A stretch of 27,247 nt of DNA, from contig JBJOND010000026.1 in assembly GCA_046052065.1 (NCBI GenBank), forward strand, positions 1 through 27,247. The letters are read 5' to 3'. Source of the DNA: CAINEC01 sp046052065 (lineage in GTDB: Bacteria; Bacteroidota; Bacteroidia; AKYH767-A; OLB10). Positions within the stretch are counted from its first letter, which is position 1. Each line of letters begins with the position of its first letter. The notes beneath the pieces are model-generated. The model was not told the origin of the DNA and searched no databases. It saw only the letters and a program-made list of their open reading frames with translations. The position numbers and the translations under genes were made by a program. Shown here piece after piece: positions 15,289 to 22,454 of this stretch.

Positions 15289-16920
15289 ATGCTTCAAGTT
15301 ACAAACCTATCGCTTCGCTACGGAAAAAGAGTCCTTTTTGAAGAGGTAAATCTTAAATTCACCCCCGGAAACTGCTACGGAATTATCGGTGCCAATGGCG
15401 CTGGTAAGTCTACTTTCCTAAAAATCCTTTCAGGAGAAATTGATGCTACTACCGGCCAGATTTCAATGGGTCCGAATGAACGAATGAGCGTTTTGAAGCA
15501 GAATCACTTTGAATTTGATCAGTTGCCTGTTCTTCAAACCGTATTGATGGGAAATAAGAAGCTATGGGACATCATGGTAGAAAAAGATGCCGTGTATGCA
15601 AAACCTGACTTCTCTGATGAAGATGGAGCTCGTGCAGCAGAATTAGAAAACTTATTTGCTGAAATGGATGGATGGAATGCAGAAAGCAGTGCTGCCAACC
15701 TATTAAGTGAACTTGGAATCAAGGAAAACCTGCATACTAAATTGATGCATGAACTAAACGGGAAAGAGAAAGTCCGCGTTTTACTTGCACAAGCTTTATT
15801 TGGCAACCCCGATATTTTATTACTCGATGAGCCTACCAACGACTTGGATGTTGAAACCATTACTTGGTTGGAAGACTTCTTAGCCGATTTTCAAAATACG
15901 GTGATTGTGGTATCCCATGATCGACATTTCCTGGATTCTGTTTGTACGCATATTGCAGATATTGATTTTGCAAAAATTCAATTGTACACTGGCAACTATA
16001 CTTTCTGGTATGAGTCGAGTCAGTTAGCATTACGCCAGCGCAGTGACCAAAACAAGAAGGTGGAAGATAAGCGCAAGGAATTACAAGATTTCATTGAACG
16101 ATTCAGTGCGAATGCATCTAAATCACGACAAGCAACCAGCCGTAAGAAATTATTAGAAAAATTAGTGGTGGATGATATCCAACCATCCAATAGAAAATAC
16201 CCAGGTATTATCTTTAAAGCTGAGCGTGATTGCGGTGATCAGATTTTACATGTGGAAGGTTTGAAGAAATCAACGCCTGATGGAACAACTTTATTTTCTG
16301 ATATTACCTTCACGATGGTTAAAGGCGACAAAGTTGCTTTCTTATCGCGCGAGCCAATGGCAGTAACCTCTTTCTTAAACATCGTAATGGGAGAAGATAA
16401 TGCCGATAGCGGAGAGTATAATTGGGGAAGCACCATCACGCGTTCTTTTTTACCGAATGAAAACTCAAAGTTCTTCACTGGTGAATATAACTTAGTAGAT
16501 TGGTTGCGTCAATTCTCAGCAGACAAATCAGAAACCTATATCCGTGGCTTCCTTGGAAAGATGCTTTTCTCAGGAGAAGAGGTAATGAAAAAATCAAATG
16601 TATTGAGCGGAGGAGAAAAAGTACGTTGCATGATTTCAAGAATGATGTTAACGAATGCAAATTGCCTAGTATTAGATGAACCTACTAATCACCTCGACCT
16701 CGAATCAATTACTGCATTTAACGATGCTTTGAAAGATTGGAAGCATGTGGCTTTATTCACCTCTCATGACCATACGTATGTAGAGAGTGTTGCCAATAGA
16801 ATTATTGAAATAACACCTTCGGGAATCATTGATAAACGCATGACTTACGATGAATATCTGGCAGATGAAAATGTCAAAGCACTGCGAGTATCCATGTATC
16901 CAGAGTTAGTGAACGCATAA
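15289..16920 (+). CDS. ybiT: ABC-F family ATPase, YbiT-type
   Basis: A 543-residue soluble protein with two ABC ATPase domains and no membrane helices. ABC-F proteins bind the ribosomal E site and act on stalled or antibiotic-bound ribosomes. NBD1 has Walker A GANGAGKST (34-42), Walker B LLLDEP with E181, and H210. The linker (about 245-300, including RFSANASKSRQATSRKK) matches YbiT closely. NBD2 has signature LSGGE (439-443), Walker B LVLDEP with E464, and H493. Two elements are degenerate. The NBD1 signature reads LNGKE (156-160). The NBD2 P-loop reads LSREPMAVTS (352-361), with all glycines lost and the Lys replaced by Val359. The two defects fall in the same composite ATP site. Similar P-loop loss occurs, as I recall, in other Bacteroidota copies, so this is probably a lineage trait rather than decay. 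A strong terminator follows. Confidence 0.94.
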   Translation: MLQVTNLSLRYGKRVLFEEVNLKFTPGNCYGIIGANGAGKSTFLKILSGEIDATTGQISMGPNERMSVLKQNHFEFDQLPVLQTVLMGNKKLWDIMVEKDAVYAKPDFSDEDGARAAELENLFAEMDGWNAESSAANLLSELGIKENLHTKLMHELNGKEKVRVLLAQALFGNPDILLLDEPTNDLDVETITWLEDFLADFQNTVIVVSHDRHFLDSVCTHIADIDFAKIQLYTGNYTFWYESSQLALRQRSDQNKKVEDKRKELQDFIERFSANASKSRQATSRKKLLEKLVVDDIQPSNRKYPGIIFKAERDCGDQILHVEGLKKSTPDGTTLFSDITFTMVKGDKVAFLSREPMAVTSFLNIVMGEDNADSGEYNWGSTITRSFLPNENSKFFTGEYNLVDWLRQFSADKSETYIRGFLGKMLFSGEEVMKKSNVLSGGEKVRCMISRMMLTNANCLVLDEPTNHLDLESITAFNDALKDWKHVALFTSHDHTYVESVANRIIEITPSGIIDKRMTYDEYLADENVKALRVSMYPELVNA

Positions 16921-16926
16921 AAATAT

Positions 16927-16957
16927 AACCCAGACCCCATAACAGTCTGGGTTTTTT
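16927..16957 (+). terminator. Rho-independent terminator after the ABC-F gene
   Basis: A perfect 9-bp stem AACCCAGAC (16927-16935) / GTCTGGGTT (16945-16953) with a 9-base loop runs into six T residues (16952-16957). It starts 7 bases after the ABC-F stop. It separates that gene from the pyrophosphatase unit and is the clearest intrinsic terminator in the window. Confidence 0.9.
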
Positions 16958-16986
16958 AATTACTATATTTACTAAAATTATTTTTT

Positions 16987-17514
16987 ATGAATCCTTGGCA
17001 CGATGTACATTACGGAGATAAAGCACCTGAAATTGTAAAAGCAATCATAGAAATCCCGAAAGGAAGTAAAGGAAAATATGAAATTGATAAAGAAAGTGGA
17101 TTGATAAAATTAGATCGTGCTTTATTTTCTGCTGTACACTACCCTGCTAATTATGGATTTATTCCAAAGACCTATGCCGATGATAAAGACCCATTGGATA
17201 TTCTTGTCATCACTTCATTTGAACTCCCTCACCTATGCCTTGTAGAAGCTAAAGTAATCGGCGTTATGCGTATGGTTGATCAAGGTGAGATGGATGATAA
17301 GATTATTGCGGTTGCCCTTCATGATGAATCAGTCAACTACATCAACGATATTTCTGAATTGCCTCCTCATACTACTATTGAGATGAGAAGATTTTTTGAA
17401 GATTATAAACTTTTAGAAAAGAAAAAAGTTGTAGTAGAAGAGTTTCTGAATAAAGAAAAAGCATTAGGCATTATTAAAGATGCAATTCAACTTTACAAGG
17501 ATACATTTAAATAA
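16987..17514 (+). CDS. ppa: Soluble family I inorganic pyrophosphatase
   Basis: A 175-residue cytoplasmic enzyme that hydrolyses pyrophosphate to two phosphates and so drives biosynthetic reactions forward. The family I features are visible: the IIEIPKGSKGKYEID opening with the active-site Lys/Glu residues, HYPANYGFIPKTY, and the metal-binding aspartate cluster DDKDPLDIL at 65-73, the signature of this class. Further acidic residues lie in RMVDQGEMDDKIIAV. Length is as expected for bacterial family I enzymes. The ATG at 16987 lies just after a terminator; the nearest -7-like sequence (TATATTTA, 16964-16971) has one mismatch. The lycopene cyclase gene follows after 9 bases in the same frame, so the two are probably co-transcribed. 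Pyrophosphate is released by prenyl-transferases in carotenoid synthesis, which makes the pairing sensible. Confidence 0.96.
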   Translation: MNPWHDVHYGDKAPEIVKAIIEIPKGSKGKYEIDKESGLIKLDRALFSAVHYPANYGFIPKTYADDKDPLDILVITSFELPHLCLVEAKVIGVMRMVDQGEMDDKIIAVALHDESVNYINDISELPPHTTIEMRRFFEDYKLLEKKKVVVEEFLNKEKALGIIKDAIQLYKDTFK

Positions 17515-17523
17515 TAAAGGATA

Positions 17524-18684
17524 TTGAACACTAACTACGATTACATTTTTGCAGGAGGCGGCGCAGCAGCGCTTAGTCTGTTGGTGCGTATGCAGCAAGA
17601 AGGACTTTTGCGAGATAAAAAAGTGTTGGTGATTGATAAAGTCAAAAAAGAACATAACGATCGTACATGGTGTTTTTGGGAAGAGAAAGAAGGCTTGTTT
17701 GAATCGTGTGTTATTAAAACATGGGATAAAATTCGTTTTACGTCTCCCGGTTATGACGCTAAATTAAATCCGCAGCCTTACAAGTATAAAATGATTCGCT
17801 CGCAGGCGTTTTATCAATATTGCAATGATGTTATTTCGCAAAACAGCAACATACATTTTATACAACAAACAATAATAAATTTTGAAAATGATGTTGTTAT
17901 TACCTCCGAAGGAAGATACAAAGGCGGTATTATTTTCAACAGTGCTGTTCAGAATTTGAACAAAGATGAATCGCGTTACCATTACTTCTTACAGCATTTC
18001 AAAGGCAAGTTTATAGAAACGGAGCAGCCATTTTTTGAAGAAGGTGTTGCAACGTTGATGGACTTTACCATCAATCAACATAACGAATGTAGGTTTATGT
18101 ATATCCTACCCGTTAGTAAAACAAAAGCATTGATGGAGTTTACTATTTTCTCCCAAAATCTGTTGGAAGAATCAGCCTACGAAACAGAGCTAACTAATTA
18201 CATCGAAGAAAAATTAAAGTATCACGCCTACAAGGTTACTGAAGAAGAGTTTGGTGTAATCCCTATGTATAATCAGCCCTTTGTAAAAAAAGTCAATCCA
18301 CACGTATTTAATATCGGCACTAATGGTGGCGCTAGTAAAGCATCTACCGGATTTACCTTTCACTTCATACAAGAAGAATCGAAACAGCTAGTTGCTCATT
18401 TGAAAAAAAATCCAACTTTGAGTAATTACAATCCGAAGAATAAAGGAAGATTTCAATTATACGATGATGTATTTTTAAGAGTATTGAGAGAGAAACAAGT
18501 TCCAGCTTTTTATTTATTCAACTGCATGTTCAGAAAACTACCAGCATATTTACCCTTGAAATTTTTAAATGAAGAAACTTCGTTGTTGGAAGATTTAAAA
18601 ATTATGAGTGTATTTCCAACGAAGATATTTATGAAAGCTGCAATTGGAGAAATACTTAAACAGCCTGTCCGTCGCGCTGAATAA
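17524..18684 (+). CDS. crtY: Lycopene beta-cyclase family flavoprotein (CrtY-like), TTG start
   Basis: A 386-residue enzyme that cyclises the ends of lycopene to beta-rings, giving beta-carotene and zeaxanthin precursors. The FAD/NAD(P)-binding Rossmann start is YIFAGGGAAALSLL (about 7-20). The family motif DRTWCFW is at 46-52, and a later GTNGGASKASTGFTFHF segment matches lycopene cyclases of Flavobacteria. No in-frame ATG exists between the pyrophosphatase stop and the Rossmann motif. The start is therefore the TTG at 17524, preceded at close range by AAAGGA (17516-17521), which could act as a ribosome-binding site. It is downstream of ppa by 9 bases. No crtI, crtB or crtZ is nearby, so the rest of the pathway must be elsewhere. 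Its 3' end overlaps the convergent hydrolase gene by 29 bases. Confidence 0.9.
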   Translation: MNTNYDYIFAGGGAAALSLLVRMQQEGLLRDKKVLVIDKVKKEHNDRTWCFWEEKEGLFESCVIKTWDKIRFTSPGYDAKLNPQPYKYKMIRSQAFYQYCNDVISQNSNIHFIQQTIINFENDVVITSEGRYKGGIIFNSAVQNLNKDESRYHYFLQHFKGKFIETEQPFFEEGVATLMDFTINQHNECRFMYILPVSKTKALMEFTIFSQNLLEESAYETELTNYIEEKLKYHAYKVTEEEFGVIPMYNQPFVKKVNPHVFNIGTNGGASKASTGFTFHFIQEESKQLVAHLKKNPTLSNYNPKNKGRFQLYDDVFLRVLREKQVPAFYLFNCMFRKLPAYLPLKFLNEETSLLEDLKIMSVFPTKIFMKAAIGEILKQPVRRAE

Positions 18685-19444
18685 AATCGATGGCTACGCG
18701 GTTAAACGCATCCGACTGATCCATATTCACTACGTGCCCACAGTTATCTAATATTTGCAAGAAAGAATTCTTATGCAATGACACCATTCGTTTAACAGGC
18801 TCTAAAAACATATAGTCTTCGGAACCCATAACATACAAAATCGGAAGTCCAGTTTCTTTTTCACGAATAAAACGTAAGAGCGGATTTAACTCCGCCGTTA
18901 ATTTATACCAACGCAAAAACTCTTTTTGATATAACTTTCTTGCTTCGCTGATAAAAAACTTACGGGACTCTGCATGACGTTTACGAGGCATGATAATCCA
19001 TGCAAAGAACGAATACAACCAGATATAAGGCACAATCGATTTCATACGATTACCGAACCATACCAAGAAGCGAGAACGGATATTCAGTCGCGTTATAGCA
19101 CCACCCATAATCAACGTTTTGATGCGCTCTGGCTGCATCTCTCCTATCATTCGAATGATTAACGTACCAAGGGATATTCCAACAAAATGTGCTTTCTGAA
19201 TCTTTAAATAATCTAAAACTTCCAACACATCCTTACTTACTTTTTCGAAGGTATATTTCTTATCGAGCTTAAACTTTACATGCTTTGATTTTCCGTGCCC
19301 GCGTAAATCAACAATCAATACATTAAACTTTTCACTAAACGCTTTAAGCTGCTTATGCCAAATAGATGAACTACCTCCTGCGCCGTGCACAAACACAACC
19401 CAATCGGCCTTATCATTTAACTCAAACTTTTTAAAGTGTAGCAT
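18656..19444 (-). CDS. Alpha/beta-hydrolase fold protein
   Basis: A 262-residue alpha/beta hydrolase. The oxyanion-hole motif is VHGAGGSSSIWHKQ (about 19-32). The nucleophile elbow is GISLG with S91, and the acid and base are likely D210 (GSEDYMF) and H237 (NCGHVVN). The cap region (about 120-190) is basic and hydrophobic. There is no signal peptide, so the enzyme is probably cytoplasmic or membrane-associated. The substrate is not determinable: candidates are esters, thioesters or lipids. It lies 6 bases downstream of the lipid acyltransferase gene on the same strand, and a role in lipid or acyl turnover is a reasonable inference from that. Its coding end overlaps the last 29 bases of the lycopene cyclase gene in the opposite direction. 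Confidence 0.88.
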   Translation of the reverse strand: MLHFKKFELNDKADWVVFVHGAGGSSSIWHKQLKAFSEKFNVLIVDLRGHGKSKHVKFKLDKKYTFEKVSKDVLEVLDYLKIQKAHFVGISLGTLIIRMIGEMQPERIKTLIMGGAITRLNIRSRFLVWFGNRMKSIVPYIWLYSFFAWIIMPRKRHAESRKFFISEARKLYQKEFLRWYKLTAELNPLLRFIREKETGLPILYVMGSEDYMFLEPVKRMVSLHKNSFLQILDNCGHVVNMDQSDAFNRVAIDFIQRDGQAV

Positions 19445-19450
19445 TTTTGT

Positions 19451-20350
19451 TTATTCGAATACTGTTTCCATCTGAATTCCTTCGGGACGAGGATGTTTCC
19501 ATCGCTTATGTGTCCACAACCAAAACTCAGGAGCTTGCAAGATATCGTTTTCTAAAATCAAATTCGTCTTTTTAGTAATAAATCCTTTTTCTTCGGATGC
19601 TGGATTTTCAGTCACAACAGAGAAGCTATACTCATAATGTCCACGAGAAACCTTTTTCACAGAACCAAACAAAACCGGCATATTATACTGACGAGCATAT
19701 TTCTCTGTACCGTAAAAGCAAGCCGTTTCCTGATTTAAAAACTGCATCCAATAGGCTTTACGCGGATTTGAAGGACTCTGATCGATAGCGAAGATGGTTG
19801 CAGTTAATGTGTTTTTGTTGTTTTCAAATACTTCTGCAACACGCTTTGTGCTGATCATCTGTAATCCAAAGTTACTACGCGATGTTAATACCTTATCATC
19901 AAAGAATTTATTGGACAATGATTTATAAATAGCAATCGCTTGATGCTTCACCTGACTATCCAATCCTGTTGCTACCCACTCCCAGTTGTTGTAATGTCCA
20001 CCGGCAAGTATGACGCTTTTCCCTTGAGCGAAATAAGCATCTATCAACTCAGGATTGGTTAATTTATTTCGTTTCAACAATTCTTCTTTGGTAATAGCAA
20101 ACGACTTAAAGGTCTCCACCAATACATCGCAGAAGTGACGATAAAATTTTGCTGCAATACGATTATGTTCTTCTTTAGATAGCTTAGGATATGAATTAGC
20201 AATATTGCGAATGACTACTTTCTTACGATATCCTATAAGGTGAAAGAAAAGAACAAACAAAACATCCGACAAAAAATAAAGCACCCTAAAAGGCAGGAAT
20301 GCGATGGGTAAAATGATAAAATAGTAGAGGAGATAATTCAGGATATTCAT
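19451..20350 (-). CDS. LpxL/HtrB-like lysophospholipid or lipid A acyltransferase
   Basis: A 299-residue inner-membrane acyltransferase of the LpxL/LABLAT type. It has an N-terminal hydrophobic anchor (about 3-40, with two hydrophobic stretches), and the catalytic HX4E motif is visible in GGHYNNWEW (H119, E124). In Gram-negative bacteria relatives add secondary acyl chains to lipid A; others acylate lysophospholipids or ornithine lipids. The sequence alone does not separate these, and the acyl donor is unknown. It is first in a two-gene unit with the alpha/beta hydrolase. A perfect TACTTTTG -7 box on the minus strand (20373-20366) lies 15 bases upstream of the ATG, inside a palindrome shared with the divergent J-domain gene. 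Confidence 0.88.
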   Translation of the reverse strand: MNILNYLLYYFIILPIAFLPFRVLYFLSDVLFVLFFHLIGYRKKVVIRNIANSYPKLSKEEHNRIAAKFYRHFCDVLVETFKSFAITKEELLKRNKLTNPELIDAYFAQGKSVILAGGHYNNWEWVATGLDSQVKHQAIAIYKSLSNKFFDDKVLTSRSNFGLQMISTKRVAEVFENNKNTLTATIFAIDQSPSNPRKAYWMQFLNQETACFYGTEKYARQYNMPVLFGSVKKVSRGHYEYSFSVVTENPASEEKGFITKKTNLILENDILQAPEFWLWTHKRWKHPRPEGIQMETVFE

Positions 20351-20357
20351 ATTCGCT

Positions 20358-20373
20358 TACTTTTGCAAAAGTA
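20358..20373. promoter_or_regulatory. Perfect 16-bp palindrome carrying -7 boxes on both strands
   Basis: TACTTTTGCAAAAGTA reads the same on both strands. Each half is a perfect TAnnTTTG box. The minus copy lies 15 bases from the acyltransferase ATG. The plus copy lies 58 bases from the J-domain gene's ATG at 20424, where a second, one-mismatch box (CATCTTTG, 20387-20394) is nearer. It may be a bidirectional promoter core, a repressor operator, or both. Confidence 0.55.
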
Positions 20374-20423
20374 CCAATAAAGTAAACATCTTTGGTAAAA
20401 GTTTAGGTTGTCAAAATACTGCT

Positions 20424-21194
20424 ATGTTCAACGATTTTCAAACACTAGGAATCAGTTCATCCGCTTCGATAGCAGAGATAAAAAAAGCCTATCGTCTGAA
20501 AGCCAAAGAATTCCACCCCGATGTAAATGGCAGTCCTGATGCAGCCGAACAATTCCGACAAATTTCAGAGGCTTATCAGCGAATTATCGATTTTCGTGAA
20601 GGAAGGTATAGCTACCAACAGCCGGCAATCGATTATGAAGCGATACTTAGAGAAAAAGCCAGAGCCCACGCCCGTATGCGCTATCAAGAATGGAAGCAAA
20701 AGCTAGAGGAAGAAGAGAAAAACAAGTCGATACATGAGATTTATTGGGGCAAAAATGCTTCTTATGTTCTATTACTGATTACCCTCTTTTTGTTGACCGA
20801 CCAGTTTATTGGAGGTAAAATTAGTGTCGAAAAAATCATCAAAACCAATGTCACAACTGACGAACAAATTTACTACACCATTCAAACAGATGAACGTAAA
20901 ATTGAAATTATAAGCGATACTGAAATTGAGGGTTTAGAGTCGAATAATCTGATAATGATAGGTGAAACGCCTATTCTGCATTCAATGAAAGAAATCAGAA
21001 CTATTCAAAATAAAGTTATCATTCCCGACAATATTGTAGGTAGCTTTACGCCTGCATTAATAATCAACCTGATTTTACTTTTATTCAACTTTTACTATCC
21101 ACTCAAAACATATCATCAAAAATTGTGGATAAAAACATTGTTGATCATCAGTTCACTCTATTATTTAGTTTCATTTTTACAAGCACAACATTAA
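20424..21194 (+). CDS. Membrane-anchored J-domain (DnaJ-like) protein
   Basis: A 256-residue protein with a J-domain at about 3-58: the QTLGISSSASIAEIKKAYR helix and the essential HPD triad at 31-33, which stimulates DnaK/Hsp70 ATPase. A charged helical region follows (about 67-100, rich in Arg, Lys and Glu). Then come three hydrophobic segments: about 112-128, 209-226 and 235-252. It lacks the Gly/Phe region, zinc-finger and substrate-binding domains of DnaJ proper, so it is a class III J-protein that probably recruits Hsp70 to the inner membrane. The client is unknown. The stretch between the first and second helices (about 131-205) is hydrophilic and probably folds on one side of the membrane. 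The RhlE-like helicase gene follows after 18 bases. Confidence 0.86.
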   Translation: MFNDFQTLGISSSASIAEIKKAYRLKAKEFHPDVNGSPDAAEQFRQISEAYQRIIDFREGRYSYQQPAIDYEAILREKARAHARMRYQEWKQKLEEEEKNKSIHEIYWGKNASYVLLLITLFLLTDQFIGGKISVEKIIKTNVTTDEQIYYTIQTDERKIEIISDTEIEGLESNNLIMIGETPILHSMKEIRTIQNKVIIPDNIVGSFTPALIINLILLLFNFYYPLKTYHQKLWIKTLLIISSLYYLVSFLQAQH

Positions 21195-21212
21195 TTGTTG
21201 TAACAACATCCT

Positions 21213-22412
21213 ATGAACTTTGACAATCTCAATATTATTGAGCCTATTTTACAATCATTGCGTGAAGAAGGCTACACGAAGCCTACTCCCATTCAAGAGA
21301 AAGCAATTCCTATCGTTTTAAATAAACACGACTTATTGGGTTGCGCCCAAACAGGAACAGGTAAAACAGCTGCCTTTTCCATTCCACTATTGCAATTGAT
21401 GCATCAGCAAGGAAGAAAAAAAGGAATCACCTGCTTAATTTTAACTCCTACTCGCGAATTAGCGATACAAATCAATGATAGTATCGCAGCATACGGAAGA
21501 CATTTAGCAATACGCCATACGGTTATTTTTGGAGGAGTTTCTCAGCTTCCTCAAACACAAGCATTGCGTAACGGAATTGATATTTTAACTGCTACGCCAG
21601 GCCGTTTGTTGGATTTGATGAATCAACGTATCATCTCCTTAAGCGATATTGAATTTTTTGTTTTAGATGAAGCCGATCGTATGTTAGATATGGGCTTTAT
21701 TCACGATGTAAAAAAAGTAGTAGCAAAGTTGCCTGAAAAGCGTCAGACTTTGTTTTTCTCTGCCACCATGCCGTTGGAAATTGCTGAGTTAGCCAAAAAG
21801 ATTTTAAATAATCCAAAGTACGTTGAAGTAACACCTGTTTCATCAACTGCTGAACTCGTTAAGCAAGAATTATACTTCGTGAATAAAAGCGATAAGCGTG
21901 ATTTTTTATCTGATTTATTGTTAGAACAACCTATTACTTCAGCGATTGTATTTACACGTACTAAGCATGGAGCTGATCGTGTAGCGAGACATTTACAAAA
22001 GAATGGAATTAAAGCAGATGCTATTCATGGAGATAAATCGCAAAACCAGCGACAAAATGCATTGAATAGTTTCAAAAGCGGTCAGTCGCGAGTGTTAGTA
22101 GCAACCGATATTGCAGCACGAGGAATTGATATTGATAATTTAAGTCACGTAATTAACTTCGATATTCCTAATGTAGCTGAGACTTATGTTCATCGTATAG
22201 GAAGAACTGGTCGTGCGGGAGCAGCAGGTATCGCTATCAGTCTTTGTGATTTTGAAGAGCAGGCTTACCTTCGCGATATTGAAAAACTGATTGGAAAAAA
22301 GATTGAATATAAGAATCCTTCAACGCATCTGAAAAAAGCAGAAGCGCCACCGGAAGGAGCGAAAAAAGATTTCCGACATCAGAAGAAAAAACAGGCTCCC
22401 AAAAGAAAATAA
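21213..22412 (+). CDS. rhlE: DEAD-box ATP-dependent RNA helicase, RhlE-like
   Basis: A 399-residue DEAD-box helicase that unwinds short RNA duplexes, for example in ribosome assembly or mRNA decay. All core motifs are visible: the Q motif in YTKPTPIQ, Walker A AQTGTGKT (45-52), PTRELA, TPGRLLD, DEAD (152-155), SAT (183-185), VFTRTKHGADRVA, VLVATDIAARGIDI and HRIGRTGRAG. The C-terminal tail is short and strongly basic (KKDFRHQKKKQAPKRK), suited to non-specific RNA binding. No specific RNA-recognition domain such as the DbpA tail is present. Bacteroidota genomes often carry several RhlE-like copies, so the exact paralogue is uncertain. It follows the J-domain gene by 18 bases, and its ATG is preceded by the short dyad TGTTG/CAACA. 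Confidence 0.95.
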   Translation: MNFDNLNIIEPILQSLREEGYTKPTPIQEKAIPIVLNKHDLLGCAQTGTGKTAAFSIPLLQLMHQQGRKKGITCLILTPTRELAIQINDSIAAYGRHLAIRHTVIFGGVSQLPQTQALRNGIDILTATPGRLLDLMNQRIISLSDIEFFVLDEADRMLDMGFIHDVKKVVAKLPEKRQTLFFSATMPLEIAELAKKILNNPKYVEVTPVSSTAELVKQELYFVNKSDKRDFLSDLLLEQPITSAIVFTRTKHGADRVARHLQKNGIKADAIHGDKSQNQRQNALNSFKSGQSRVLVATDIAARGIDIDNLSHVINFDIPNVAETYVHRIGRTGRAGAAGIAISLCDFEEQAYLRDIEKLIGKKIEYKNPSTHLKKAEAPPEGAKKDFRHQKKKQAPKRK

Positions 22413-22427
22413 TTTAATCAAGTCTAT

Positions 22428-22435
22428 TAGTTTTG
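22428..22435 (+). promoter_or_regulatory. -7 box for the serine dehydratase gene
   Basis: TAGTTTTG, a perfect TAnnTTTG match, lies 19 bases before the ATG at 22455, in the 42-base gap after the helicase gene. No TTG is correctly spaced upstream, so sdaA may also be read from the upstream genes. Confidence 0.4.
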
Positions 22436-22454
22436 CAATAGTTCAATATCAACT

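Noticed and set aside
15534..15860. Antisense open frame of 108 codons inside the ABC-F gene
   Set aside because: It lies entirely opposite strongly conserved ABC ATPase coding sequence, is serine-rich and has no start context. Similar antisense frames opposite the S4 gene (11642-11908) and the peroxiredoxin gene (12380-12643) were rejected for the same reason.
17524..18684. A full carotenoid biosynthesis cluster
   Set aside because: Only the cyclase is present. Neighbouring genes are a pyrophosphatase, a generic hydrolase and an acyltransferase, none of them a recognisable crt gene.
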